Assembly: GCF_001243895.1 (NCBI RefSeq)
Contig: NZ_LN851186.1
Span: 2,567,841-2,631,840 of the forward strand
Direction: 5' to 3'
Length of the DNA stretch: 64,000 nucleotides
Origin: Bacillus testis
Lineage (GTDB): Bacteria > Bacillota > Bacilli > Bacillales > DSM-1321
Below, piece by piece: positions 27,066 to 35,897 of this stretch; position 1 is the first letter of the stretch, and each line of letters starts with the position of its first letter. The position numbers and the translations under genes are program-made. The notes beneath the pieces were generated by a model, which saw only the letters and a program-made list of their open reading frames with translations, was not told the origin of the DNA and searched no databases.

Positions 27066-27790
27066 TACCCTTCCCTCCCCGCAACTAAGAAAACATCATC
27101 TAAACTATGAACTCCATATTGTTCTTTCAATTGACGCGGCGTACCTGTTGCTATAAATGAACCCTCTCTAACCATTGCGATGTAATCGCATTTTTCTGCT
27201 TCATCCATTACATGGGTGGTTACAATAATGGTTTTGCCTTCATTTTTCAATCTGAATAGCTCATTCCAAATGCTTATTCTTAATTCGGGGTCAATTCCAA
27301 CTGTAGGTTCGTCCAATATGAGAACCTGAGGATTTTGGATCATCGCAATGGCAAGAGATAAACGACGTTTCATCCCCCCTGAGTAGGCGGACACTTTTTT
27401 ATTAAGGTCATCGGTTAAGTTAACTAGTTTTGCTGCATAGGCAATTCGTTTTTGTTTTTCTGTTTTATCCAATTTGAAAAGCGATGCGAAAAACATAAGG
27501 TTTTCTTTGCCTGTAAGAGCTGTATATAAAGCATCTGATTGGGCCATATAGCCAATTTGCTGTAAGATCTCTAAATTAGGCATTTTTTCTCCTAATAAAT
27601 AGACAGAACCTTCATCTGGGATATCCATCCCCACCATCATCTTTACTAGAGTCGTTTTGCCAGCTCCGGAAGGTCCGATAAAACCATAAATACGGCCTTG
27701 TTTAATATCAAAGTTGATATCCTTTAGTACAACTTTCTTGCCGAAACGTTTCGTTATTTCTTTAAGTTGGATTGTATGATCGTCAATCAT
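27065..27790 (-). CDS. ABC transporter ATP-binding protein
   Basis: 241 residues. Walker A GPSGAGKTT, Q-loop YMAQSDALY, signature YSGGMKRRLSLA, Walker B VLILDEPTVGID and H-loop TTHVMDEAE are all intact. It powers the ABC-2 permease. GGAGGA precedes the ATG. The TAAGTG/CACTTA palindrome just upstream suggests regulation by an unlinked repressor. Confidence 0.92.
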   Translation of the reverse strand: MIDDHTIQLKEITKRFGKKVVLKDINFDIKQGRIYGFIGPSGAGKTTLVKMMVGMDIPDEGSVYLLGEKMPNLEILQQIGYMAQSDALYTALTGKENLMFFASLFKLDKTEKQKRIAYAAKLVNLTDDLNKKVSAYSGGMKRRLSLAIAMIQNPQVLILDEPTVGIDPELRISIWNELFRLKNEGKTIIVTTHVMDEAEKCDYIAMVREGSFIATGTPRQLKEQYGVHSLDDVFLVAGREG

Positions 27791-27812
27791 TTTAAAATCC
27801 TCCTCTCAAGAG

Positions 27813-27830
27813 TAAGTGTTTAATCACTTA
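27813..27830. promoter_or_regulatory. Palindromic operator-like site upstream of the ABC-2 operon
   Basis: TAAGTG and CACTTA are separated by six bases, 23 bp above the ATPase start codon. This is consistent with a repressor site of TetR or MarR type; no regulator gene is adjacent. Inference only. Confidence 0.4.
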
Positions 27831-27920
27831 TATCAAGTATAAATCTAAACGGGTATCTTTTCTGTGAAAAATTAATTGCTTTGGGTGAAAAACTCGTACC
27901 TATTTAAACTTCTTATTGCA

Positions 27921-27984
27921 CAAACTTCCCCCGCTAGCAGCACGGCAAAAAGAACAGTGCTCACTGTTCCTTCATTCATTAAAG
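27921..27984 (+). repeat. Intergenic repeat family B with palindromic hairpin
   Basis: It reads GCTAGCAGCACGGCAAAAA, followed by a hairpin of GAACAGTG/CACTGTTC (27952-27969) and then TTCATTCATTAAAG. The same order of motifs recurs at 49481-49552, and related partial copies are at 40209-40270 and 48569-48600. Confidence 0.65.
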
Positions 27985-28071
27985 CCTCTAATATTTATAA
28001 AAAGACCAAAGGAATAATTGCCCAATTATGGTAAAGTAAAATAAATAGATTTCAGAAACGAGAATAAATAC

Positions 28072-29541
28072 ATGAAAACCATTACAAATACCTCTAAAAA
28101 TCCTTTGTTTCTTGGTATCCTTGTATTTCTGTTTACAAGCTTTGTCATTTGGAATATCCCGATAGAAAAACGAAAATACGGTCTGTCAACAAGTGCATTA
28201 ACAACCGACTATACGGGGCTTCTTCCTGAAAAAATCAAAAGAATCGTCAATGTACAGAATCGATATGAGCTGCAACGAATTGTCAAAGAAGCAAATGAAA
28301 AAAAGCAACATATTTCCATTGCAGGCCTCCAACATTCCCAAGGCGGCCATACCTATTACAAAGATGGGATTGTCCTTGATATGCGTGGATTTAATCGAAT
28401 ATTGGAGGTTAATCCAAAAGAGAAAACCGTCCATGCAGAAAGCGGTGCTACATGGGAAGATATACAAGAAGCGATTAATCCCTATGGTTTAGCCTTACAA
28501 GTTACTCAATCACAATCGATTTTTACAATCGGCGGTTCTCTTTCCGTGAATGCACATGGCCGTGACATCCGCTTTGGGCCGATGTCAAATACGGTTCGCG
28601 AGATGACGATACTAACTCCTACCGGGGACATCAAGCATATTACACGTGATCATCAAGAAGAGTGGATGACATATATGCTTGGCGGGTATGGCTTATTCGG
28701 TATCATTATTGACGTAACATTAGATTTAACAGATAACGAGGTTTACACCATACATACGAATAAACTTCGTACCGAACAATACGAAGCTTATTTTCATCAA
28801 ATGCTCAATCAGCCGGATATCGCCATGCATTACGCGCGGATCAGTGTCGCACCAAGCAGCTTTCTGGAAGAAATGTACGTAATTGATTATAAGAAAACGA
28901 ATAAGACAGATGCCACTACAAATCTAAAAGGTGAGACAGGCATGCGCGCAAGTAAATTAGCACTTGATATCGGGAGAAAAGGCGGAATGTTTGAGGATTT
29001 CTTCTGGGAAACGCAAAGATTATATATACGCTCTCTTAACGATCACAAAATAACCCGAAATAACGTCATGCGTTCAGAATCAACCTTTATGGAATTCACT
29101 CGGCCAGGTAGAGTGGAAGTGTTACAGGAGTTCTTCATCCCTGTTAATCAATATGAGGAATACTTGCACGATTTAAGAAAGCTATTGCCGCATGATGATC
29201 GACATACTGACTTTAAGGTTCACAACATCACTGTGCGCTATGCCTCAAAAGATACACAAACTAGTCTTTCTTATGCGAAAGAAGATATGCTGGGACTTGT
29301 TGTCCTCATCCAACACGGCTTACAGGAAGATGATATCGCCAACGCCCAATCACTTATACAAAAATGGACAGACCTAACATTACAACATGGCGGTACCTAT
29401 TACTTGCCTTATTATCCGTACCAAACTAAACAACAATTCACCAACGCCTATCCAAATTGGGAGCAGTTCCGTACTGAAAAACAAAAGCGGGATCCGAATG
29501 ACGTTTTTGTAAATCAATTTTATGGCCATTACATCAAGTAA
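28072..29541 (+). CDS. FAD-binding oxidoreductase (VAO/GLO family), membrane-anchored
   Basis: 489 residues. An N-terminal hydrophobic helix (12-30) anchors the protein. The FAD_binding_4 domain (about 60-220) includes KQHISIAGLQHSQGGHTY, the SGATWEDIQEAI strand and FTIGGSLSVNAHGRD. The C-terminal half resembles D-arabinono-lactone oxidase-type substrate domains, ending DPNDVFVNQFYGHYI. These enzymes oxidise sugar lactones or alcohols; the substrate is unknown. The ribosome-binding site is weak. A membrane protein gene follows after 10 bp. Confidence 0.85.
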   Translation: MKTITNTSKNPLFLGILVFLFTSFVIWNIPIEKRKYGLSTSALTTDYTGLLPEKIKRIVNVQNRYELQRIVKEANEKKQHISIAGLQHSQGGHTYYKDGIVLDMRGFNRILEVNPKEKTVHAESGATWEDIQEAINPYGLALQVTQSQSIFTIGGSLSVNAHGRDIRFGPMSNTVREMTILTPTGDIKHITRDHQEEWMTYMLGGYGLFGIIIDVTLDLTDNEVYTIHTNKLRTEQYEAYFHQMLNQPDIAMHYARISVAPSSFLEEMYVIDYKKTNKTDATTNLKGETGMRASKLALDIGRKGGMFEDFFWETQRLYIRSLNDHKITRNNVMRSESTFMEFTRPGRVEVLQEFFIPVNQYEEYLHDLRKLLPHDDRHTDFKVHNITVRYASKDTQTSLSYAKEDMLGLVVLIQHGLQEDDIANAQSLIQKWTDLTLQHGGTYYLPYYPYQTKQQFTNAYPNWEQFRTEKQKRDPNDVFVNQFYGHYIK

Positions 29542-29551
29542 AGGAGCTAAC

Positions 29552-30070
29552 ATGAAAAACAAAACAGCTCAATATATCCCTCTTGTTGTCACGGTAGGGC
29601 AAGTCGTTATTTTCCCTTACTATATCCTATGGTTGAAAGACGCTTCGCTAAGCTATCTATTATTCGCTTGGATGTTTGCGGCCTTCTCCTTTTCAGCGGC
29701 ATGGGGTTATCGGGTTTTTCAAACTACAAAAAGCGCAAACCGATTCATGATCCCCTTCATCTACATAGGAATGGGACTGGTCTACACAACAGTAGGCAAT
29801 ATGCCATTCACGATTGAATTATTACCTTATGTAGCTCTAGTGCTGCAACTGATTCTCGGCTTTCTTCAAGGATATTTTCGCGGCTGGCATGCCAAACAAG
29901 AAACCTATCACTTACATGTAACAAGCCATTATTTACTCGTAGGTATGATTATGATTGGGTTATCGTTTATAAAAGTCGTGACTCCGGTATTTTTTCTCAC
30001 TTTATTTGGAATGATCCTATGCATTTGTGGAGTTTATCAGATTCGTAGAAAAAGGCCGTTTGAAAAGTGA
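29552..30070 (+). CDS. Hypothetical multi-pass membrane protein
   Basis: 172 residues with five or six membrane helices and little else. AAGGAG lies six bases before the ATG at 29552; an upstream in-frame codon at 29522 would overlap the previous gene. Its position 10 bp behind the FAD oxidoreductase suggests the two act together, for example as an electron-transfer partner, but no haem or metal motif is visible. Confidence 0.75.
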   Translation: MKNKTAQYIPLVVTVGQVVIFPYYILWLKDASLSYLLFAWMFAAFSFSAAWGYRVFQTTKSANRFMIPFIYIGMGLVYTTVGNMPFTIELLPYVALVLQLILGFLQGYFRGWHAKQETYHLHVTSHYLLVGMIMIGLSFIKVVTPVFFLTLFGMILCICGVYQIRRKRPFEK

Positions 30071-30106
30071 TTTTCATACGGCCTCCTAATAAAAGATAAC
30101 TTCACA

Positions 30107-31309
30107 TTATCCACTGTATTTTGACGTTTCTTTCAGGGACAGCTTTTTATCAGACGGATTTTTCCAGAAGATCGTAATCGCAAACCCTACAACCACTACC
30201 ATAGCTCCAAAATAGAATGGATAGTTAATGTCCACATCAAACAGTTGGCCTCCGATAATCGGTCCCAAAACGTTGGCAAGCGATGTAAAGAACGAGTTCA
30301 TGCCTCCAACAAAGCCTTGATCATCACCGGCGATACGCGATAAGTATGTTGTAACTGCCGGACGAATCAAATCAAAGCCAATAAACACAGTGAATACCAC
30401 TGCCATAATCGACCAATATGAATTCACATGCGTTATAGCAAACAATAAAATACCCGACAGTACTAAACTCCAGCGAATTAAAGAGATTTCCCCTATCCAT
30501 TTTGTAAGCTTATCAAAAAGCACCACTTGGAAAAGGGCGCCTAAAACCGCACCACCAGTAATGGAAATCGCGATATCTTTCGGCGTGAAGCCAAACTTAT
30601 GATCTACAAAAAGTGAAAAGAACGACTCAAACGCCGCTAAGCCAAACGATGAAACGAAAATAACAATGAATGCAATTAAAAACATAGGCATCATTATTTT
30701 TTTCAGGCTGCTTTGTTTCCCGGCTGTGGTTTCAGTCATTGGCATTTCCTGACGGTTAGGCTCCGATAATAGGACAATTGATAAAATAGCTGCTACCACG
30801 CCAAGTACACCTGCCGTATAAAACGGCACTCTAATTCCGATTTCCGCTAAGAAACCGCCAATACCAGGGCCTACAATAAAACCTGTACTAATAGCAGCCG
30901 ACATATAACCAAGTGCTTTCGGACGTGTTTTCATGTCCGTAATATCCGCAATAAACGCCGTAACAGCCGGCATAATAAAGGCTCCACTTATCCCGCCTAA
31001 AATGCGGGATACAAACAATACTTCAATCGTTTTGCCAATACCAAATAAAAACTCAGAAAAACCAAATATAAATAAGCCAAGGACAATCATAATTTTACGG
31101 CCAAAATGATCTGCAGCCTTGCCTGCAAACGGCGAAACAATCAATTGTGTTAACGCAAAGGCAGCTGTTAAAAAACCCACTGTCGAACCACTGATCTTTA
31201 ATTCATTCATTAAGGTTGGCAATACTGGGATTACTAGGCCAATTCCTAAGAATGCGATAAACAAGTTCATTAGTAAAATGCTGAGCGAAATTTTTTGATT
31301 CTTACCCAT
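30107..31309 (-). CDS. bmr: Multidrug efflux MFS transporter Bmr
   Basis: A 400-residue, 12-helix MFS antiporter. It is very similar to my memory of B. subtilis Bmr over its whole length: LFIAFLGIGLVIPV at the start, the DHFGRKIMI motif A loop, GYMSAAISTGFIVGPGIGGF (motif C, antiporter), and GMNSFFTSLANVLGPIIGG. Such pumps use the proton gradient to expel cationic drugs. GGAGG lies upstream. It is controlled by the MerR-type promoter at 31343-31373; its activator bmrR, upstream, is interrupted by an IS. Confidence 0.92.
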   Translation of the reverse strand: MGKNQKISLSILLMNLFIAFLGIGLVIPVLPTLMNELKISGSTVGFLTAAFALTQLIVSPFAGKAADHFGRKIMIVLGLFIFGFSEFLFGIGKTIEVLFVSRILGGISGAFIMPAVTAFIADITDMKTRPKALGYMSAAISTGFIVGPGIGGFLAEIGIRVPFYTAGVLGVVAAILSIVLLSEPNRQEMPMTETTAGKQSSLKKIMMPMFLIAFIVIFVSSFGLAAFESFFSLFVDHKFGFTPKDIAISITGGAVLGALFQVVLFDKLTKWIGEISLIRWSLVLSGILLFAITHVNSYWSIMAVVFTVFIGFDLIRPAVTTYLSRIAGDDQGFVGGMNSFFTSLANVLGPIIGGQLFDVDINYPFYFGAMVVVVGFAITIFWKNPSDKKLSLKETSKYSG

Positions 31310-31342
31310 TACTAAATCCTCCTATTTTGAATTGCTATAAAA

Positions 31343-31373
31343 AATATAAACCCTACAGTAACTGTAGGGTCAA
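31343..31373 (-). promoter_or_regulatory. MerR-type promoter of bmr with 19-bp spacer and operator palindrome
   Basis: On the minus strand, TTGACC (31373-31368) and TATATT (31348-31343) are separated by exactly 19 bp. The spacer contains the palindrome CCTACAGTTACTGTAGG. An over-long 19-bp spacer with a dyad inside is the hallmark of MerR-family activated promoters, in which the activator untwists DNA upon ligand binding. It lies between the old bmrR stop and bmr. Confidence 0.85.
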
Positions 31374-31544
31374 TAGGATTGTTTATTTTATACGAATTTT
31401 TAGCTCCACTATGAACTCGGAATGTTGGGTTGGTAAATAGCTTGTTGGATAGGCAACACTTAACTGGACAAAAAAATTAAGGTGTGGCGGACAAAATCCT
31501 CATTTTGAGTATAGCTTCCTTATAAGATGGAAAAAGCTGTACTA

Positions 31545-31653
31545 GTCACTTTATATGGAGGTTCTGGCATGGTAGCCTGACGTGGCTTGCCAGTTTGATA
31601 AACTGGCAGTCTGGCTTTTCAGCCATGCCAGTAGAGGCTCCATGTCAAGTGAC
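31545..31653 (+). repeat. Long imperfect hairpin inside the IS, upstream of orfA
   Basis: Nested complementary arms GTCACTT/AAGTGAC, ATGGAG/CTCCAT, CTGGCATGG/CCATGCCAG and GCCAGTTT/AAACTGGC fold about 109 bases into one rod. It is conserved in IS copy 2 at 48275-48383. It may block read-in transcription or translation of the transposase from outside promoters. Confidence 0.75.
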
Positions 31654-31712
31654 GGTGTGAACACTCTATTTAACAAGTCTGCCATTACCTATTCAGTTAA
31701 GGAGCGTTGTAT

Positions 31713-31994
31713 ATGACCAGATCGAGACGAACATTTACCGAAGATTTCAAGAAACAAATTGTATTACTATATGAGAATGGAAAACCACGAAAAGAGATTA
31801 TCGCTGAATATGAGCTGACCCCGTCTGCCCTAGATAAGTGGGTGAAGCAAAGCAGAACGGCTGGTTCCTTTAAGGAAGCAGACAATCGTACACCTGAACA
31901 AACTGAATTAATGAAGATACGCAAAGAACTGAAACAGCTACAAATGGAAAATGACATTTTAAAGCAAGCCGCGCTGATCATGGGACGAAAGTAA
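31713..31994 (+). CDS. IS3-family transposase OrfA
   Basis: 93 residues. A helix-turn-helix of the transposase_8 type (FTEDFKKQIVLLYENGK, then YELTPSALDKWVKQ) is followed by a leucine-rich coiled coil (LKQLQMENDILKQAALIMGR). It binds the IS ends. AAGGAG is upstream of ATG 31713. OrfB follows in the -1 frame. Confidence 0.9.
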   Translation: MTRSRRTFTEDFKKQIVLLYENGKPRKEIIAEYELTPSALDKWVKQSRTAGSFKEADNRTPEQTELMKIRKELKQLQMENDILKQAALIMGRK

Positions 31995-31996
31995 AA

Positions 31997-32836
31997 GTGA
32001 TTCGAAATAACCGTCACAAATACTCGGTATCAGCAATGTGCATCGTCCTCAACATTTCCCGTTCTTCTTATTATTATGAAGCGAAAATACAGGATAATCA
32101 GCAGGAAGAGCGTATTCGGTCACTGATCATTGAAATCTTTCAGAAAAGCCGCCAGAACTATGGAGCGCGCAAGATTAAGATTGAATTGAAAAAGCAAGAC
32201 CATCGTGTGTCCCGCCGCCGAATCGGACGGATTATGAAGGAAGAAGGATTGATATCGTCTTATACATTAGCCCAGTTCAAACCCCATAAAGCCCAATGTA
32301 ACGAAGAAAAAGTGGGTAACGAGTTAGATCGGAGCTTTCACCAACAAGAAGAGCTGGCTGTCGTTGTCAGTGACCTGACGTATGTACGTGTCAAGGATTC
32401 CTGGAACTATATCTGCTTATTGATTGATTTATATAACCGTGAGTTGATTGGACACAGTGTAGGACCGAAAAAAGATGCCAAACTGGTGAGTAAAGCACTG
32501 TCTACTGTGCAACATGATCTGCGATTGATCACCTTATTTCATACAGACCGAGGCAGCGAATTTAAAAATAAGCATTTGGATGAAACGCTTGAAACTTTTG
32601 AAATTAAGCGGTCATTAAGTATGAAAGGATGTCCCTATGATAACGCAGTGGCAGAAGCGACTTACAAAATCTTAAAAACAGAGTTTGTGAGAGGACGAAC
32701 ATTTGAAACACTCGAACAGTTACGTTCTGAACTATATGATTATGTCCATTGGTTTAACCATTTCAGAATTCACGAAACATTGGGATATTTAAGTCCCGTT
32801 CAATTTAAAGAAACACACCTTAAAAAAAGTGTCTAG
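31997..32836 (+). CDS. IS3-family transposase OrfB (DDE integrase)
   Basis: 279 residues beginning at GTG. HTH_21 region, then an rve integrase core with the DDE triad: VVVSDLTYVRV, FHTDRGSEFKN and CPYDNAVAEATYK. The frame is intact and ends 18 bases before the IS end. It is probably expressed from its own start or as an OrfAB fusion by -1 frameshifting. Confidence 0.92.
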   Translation: MIRNNRHKYSVSAMCIVLNISRSSYYYEAKIQDNQQEERIRSLIIEIFQKSRQNYGARKIKIELKKQDHRVSRRRIGRIMKEEGLISSYTLAQFKPHKAQCNEEKVGNELDRSFHQQEELAVVVSDLTYVRVKDSWNYICLLIDLYNRELIGHSVGPKKDAKLVSKALSTVQHDLRLITLFHTDRGSEFKNKHLDETLETFEIKRSLSMKGCPYDNAVAEATYKILKTEFVRGRTFETLEQLRSELYDYVHWFNHFRIHETLGYLSPVQFKETHLKKSV

Positions 32837-33681
32837 TTTAGTGTTACCATTCCATGTTGGCATATAAACTTCAAATACGTTCGCATTCGCACCTAGATTT
32901 AAATGATTTACATAGGCATAAAGCTTCTTGTACGCTGCTATATACAGATCCTCACTAAAAACAAACGCTATACAAGCATATCGGCCCGCTGGTATTTTTA
33001 GCACCTCTACATCCGGTGCTAGCTTTTCTAAATAACGCTCGGTTAACAATGGCGTAAACAGATAATTGTAATAAAAGTCATTAATGGTATCATACTGCTT
33101 TAATGGATAAATACCTCCATAGTGGCTATTCATCACACTGCCTTCACGCTCCAATGTTTCAGCTAAAGGCCTAAAGTACTTTTCCGGTGTATATAAAATA
33201 GTCGCATCAGTCGTTTTGATCGCTAAAATACGCTGTGTAGCCATATCCATTTCATATACTTCTTCATATACCGGTATACTAATTTGTTCCTCTAAATGTT
33301 TCTTTGTCTTTAATAGCGTATAGTGTACCTCTTGGATTTGCTTCACCTTTCGCTTAACAAGCTGCTCCTGCTTTGCTAAAAAATCGACTAGCTGCTCCGG
33401 TGTTAACGACTGCGCATACTTAATATCCTCTAACGACGTTCCGATAAACTTCAAGGATTTAATCAAATCCAAACTATAAAGTTGCGACTCACTGTAATAC
33501 CGATACTTCGTTTTTTTATCAATATAAACAGGCTTAAAAACACCTATTTCATCGTAATAATGAAAGGTGCGGATTGGTAAATTCGTCATTTTTGAAATTT
33601 CACCGATTGTTAACAGTTTTTCATGTTTTTCTACCATTTTCGGTCCCCCATTTATAACGGCAACACTACATTAGACATTTT

Positions 33682-33730
33682 TTTCTTACTGGCGCTTGAT
33701 CTCCTGCTTCCATTTCTTTGTCTTCACTCG
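33682..33730 (+). repeat. Intergenic repeat family A, copy 2
   Basis: Same TTCTTACTGGCGCTTGATC core followed by TTTCTTTGTCTTC. It lies 45 bp above the bmrR start. Confidence 0.7.
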
Positions 33731-33739
33731 TATTGATCT

Positions 33740-33990
33740 TTAAACTTCAGCATCTTCTATAGCCAGCCTTTCTGCCAGTATAGGCAATACGGACTTATCG
33801 CCAATCCAATTTAATCCATAAACAGCATAGCCTTGATTCCATTATAATCATTATCGATGCATTTTATTAATGGTTCTAATCATCTTATAGATAAAGGGGC
33901 CCCCTCCAAAATCATGACCAATGACTTTGTAAGGCAGCCCCTTCTTTATTAGTTTAACTGATAAGAGTTATTATATTCGCATTTCCTTTG
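33740..33990 (-). pseudogene. Gene relics in the 33,638-34,073 gap (HEAT-like fragment)
   Basis: Minus-strand frames read VIGHDFGGGPFIYKMIR and, after stops and a frame change, GYAVYGLNWIGDKSVLPIL ending in ERLAIEDAEV and a stop. The second piece resembles one HEAT/PBS-lyase repeat. No start codon with a ribosome-binding site is present, so these are remnants. An AAGGGGC/GCCCCTT pairing at 33894-33943 could act as a weak terminator. Confidence 0.35.
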
Positions 33991-34073
33991 TCTCTATTAG
34001 TCCATACGCAATTCACTTGAACTTATCATATAGATTGTTATCATTTGGCTATAAATGGAGATAACCCATTCCC

Positions 34074-35897
34074 CTACACACTCGTTTCTTCTTCCACCAT
34101 CGGCTCGTTGAACTGGCTATTATACAAATCGGCATAAAACCCTTGCTTAGCCAGCAATGTATCGTGGTTGCCGCTCTCGATGATGTCGCCGTCTTTCATC
34201 ACGAGGATGAGGTCGGCATTTTTGATGGTCGACAGCCTGTGGGCGATGACAAAAGAGGTGCGTCCGACGGTCAGTTTGTCCATCGCTTCCTGGATCAGTT
34301 TTTCCGTACGGGTGTCGACGGAGCTTGTCGCTTCATCCAGGATTAATAGCGGTGCGTTTTCCACCATGGCTCGGGCAATGGTGATCAATTGTTTTTGGCC
34401 GGCGGACAGGCTGATTTGGTCATTCAATACGGTGTCATAGCCCAGCGGCAAGGTATGGATATAGTGGTCGATGCCGACAGCTTTACATGCCTGTATGACT
34501 TCTTCATCCGTTACGCCTTGCTTGTTGTAGATGATGTTTTCTTTGATGGTTCCCTCGAACAGCCAGGTGTCCTGTAAGACCATGCAGAATAAGTCATGGA
34601 CGTTTTCGCGTGTCAATGAGTGGATCGACACGCCATCGATTTTGATTTCCCCGCCGTTCACTTCATAAAAGCGCATGAGCAGGTTGACCATGGTCGATTT
34701 TCCGGCGCCTGTAGGACCGACGATGGCCACTTTTTGTCCGGCTTTGGCATGGACGGAGAAATCATGGATGATGGTCTTGTCCTCGTTATAGCCGAATCTC
34801 ACATGCTTGAATTCAACGTCGCCTTTGACGTTTTGAAGCAATGCTGTCTTATGGCTTTCGTCCTCAAGTTCCTGTTCTTCCAGGAATTCGAATACACGCT
34901 TGCTTGCCGCTCCTGTCGATTGGAGCGAGTTCGCTGCCTGCGCCATTTGCGCAAGCGGTTGTGTGAACAGGCGAATATACATCATGAAGGCAACGATGAC
35001 CCCGAATGAGATATGTCCGTTCAGTGCCAACGCCGCACCGACGACGCACACCGCTACATAGCCGAAGTTGCCGATGAATGTCATGATCGGCATCATCATC
35101 CCGGAAAGGAACTGCGCTTTCCAGACGTTCTCTTGGAGCCGCTCATTGATTTCATTGAATGTTTCCTTCGCTTCTTCTTCCCCATTGTAAGCCTTCACGA
35201 CCATGTGGCCGGCATAGATTTCTTCGATATGGCCGTTCATCGCCCCGAGTTCCTGTTGTTGGCTCAGGAAGTACTTCTGCGATCTTTTGATGATGAGGCC
35301 CATTAAGCCGAATCCGATCAAGGTGGATACAATCGCCGTCAACGTCATGATGACATTCGTCTTGAACATCATGACAAGGGATCCTAAAAACAGCGCAGAC
35401 GAACTGACAAGCATCCCTATGCTTTGATTCATCGTCTGGCCGATCATATCGACGTCGTTCGTGATACGGCTAAGTACATCCCCGAAATTATGGGTATCAA
35501 AATATTTCAGCGGTAGTTTGTTAATTTTCTCTGAAATATCCGTACGGAGTTTCTTGGTGACCTTTTGCGTGACAGTCGCCATGATGAAACCTTGAAGATA
35601 CGAAAACAGAGCGCTGAATCCGTATAAGGCCACCAGCAGGAAACCGATCTTCGACACGGCATCCAGGTCGATGGAGCCGGCTAGGCCGGCTGTGACATGG
35701 TCAGTCAGTTCGCTCAGCTTATCTGGTCCGATGATCGTGAAGACCGTGCCGGTGATGGCGAGCGCGAACGCGAGGATGATGACAGGCAAATACGGTTTGC
35801 AGTAGGCAATCAATTTGCCCCATGTTTCCCCGAAACTTCCTTTTTGCTCCTTGCTTGCGGAAGAGCCATGCATTTGGTGGTGGTTCTTCTTAGGCAT
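34074..35897 (-). CDS. Heterodimeric ABC multidrug exporter, subunit with canonical ATPase site
   Basis: A 607-residue half-transporter. Six membrane helices (about 35-320) precede a nucleotide-binding domain: Walker A GPTGAGKST, signature LSAGQKQLITIA (not the usual LSGGQ), Walker B LLILDEATSSVD with the catalytic Glu, and switch His in IAHRLST. The start overlaps the stop of the partner gene by 8 bp. Together they resemble heterodimeric drug exporters such as LmrCD or YheHI. The substrate is inferred from the family. Confidence 0.9.
   Translation of the reverse strand: MPKKNHHQMHGSSASKEQKGSFGETWGKLIAYCKPYLPVIILAFALAITGTVFTIIGPDKLSELTDHVTAGLAGSIDLDAVSKIGFLLVALYGFSALFSYLQGFIMATVTQKVTKKLRTDISEKINKLPLKYFDTHNFGDVLSRITNDVDMIGQTMNQSIGMLVSSSALFLGSLVMMFKTNVIMTLTAIVSTLIGFGLMGLIIKRSQKYFLSQQQELGAMNGHIEEIYAGHMVVKAYNGEEEAKETFNEINERLQENVWKAQFLSGMMMPIMTFIGNFGYVAVCVVGAALALNGHISFGVIVAFMMYIRLFTQPLAQMAQAANSLQSTGAASKRVFEFLEEQELEDESHKTALLQNVKGDVEFKHVRFGYNEDKTIIHDFSVHAKAGQKVAIVGPTGAGKSTMVNLLMRFYEVNGGEIKIDGVSIHSLTRENVHDLFCMVLQDTWLFEGTIKENIIYNKQGVTDEEVIQACKAVGIDHYIHTLPLGYDTVLNDQISLSAGQKQLITIARAMVENAPLLILDEATSSVDTRTEKLIQEAMDKLTVGRTSFVIAHRLSTIKNADLILVMKDGDIIESGNHDTLLAKQGFYADLYNSQFNEPMVEEETSV

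Larger units (their letters stand above)
31446..32854 (+). mobile_element. IS3-family (IS150-like) insertion sequence, copy 1
   Basis: A 1,409-bp element. Ends TGGATAGGCAACACTTAACT and, inverted, TGGAATGGTAACACTAAACT form imperfect terminal repeats. The flanking 3-bp duplication TGT (31443-31445 and 32855-32857) fits IS3-family insertion. It encodes OrfA and OrfB and sits in bmrR. A near-identical copy of the same length lies at 47074-48482. Confidence 0.92.
31383..33637 (-). pseudogene. bmrR: BmrR, MerR-family drug-responsive activator, interrupted by an IS
   Basis: The N-terminal MerR helix-turn-helix reads LLTIGEISKMTNLPIRTFHY, then a coiled coil and a GyrI-like drug-binding domain up to VYMPT. 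At that codon the IS enters. The remaining 19 codons (SYLPTQHSEFIVELKIRIK, TAA at 31383) lie beyond the IS. Removing the IS and one TGT duplication restores a 280-codon frame. The present frame reads on into the IS for about 20 foreign residues. The lost strand belongs to the drug-binding domain, so ligand response is probably altered. Confidence 0.9.

Noticed and set aside
27952..27969. Perfect palindrome GAACAGTG/CACTGTTC as a regulator operator
   Set aside because: The same arrangement recurs downstream of unrelated genes as part of an intergenic repeat, so a repeat or terminator role is more likely.
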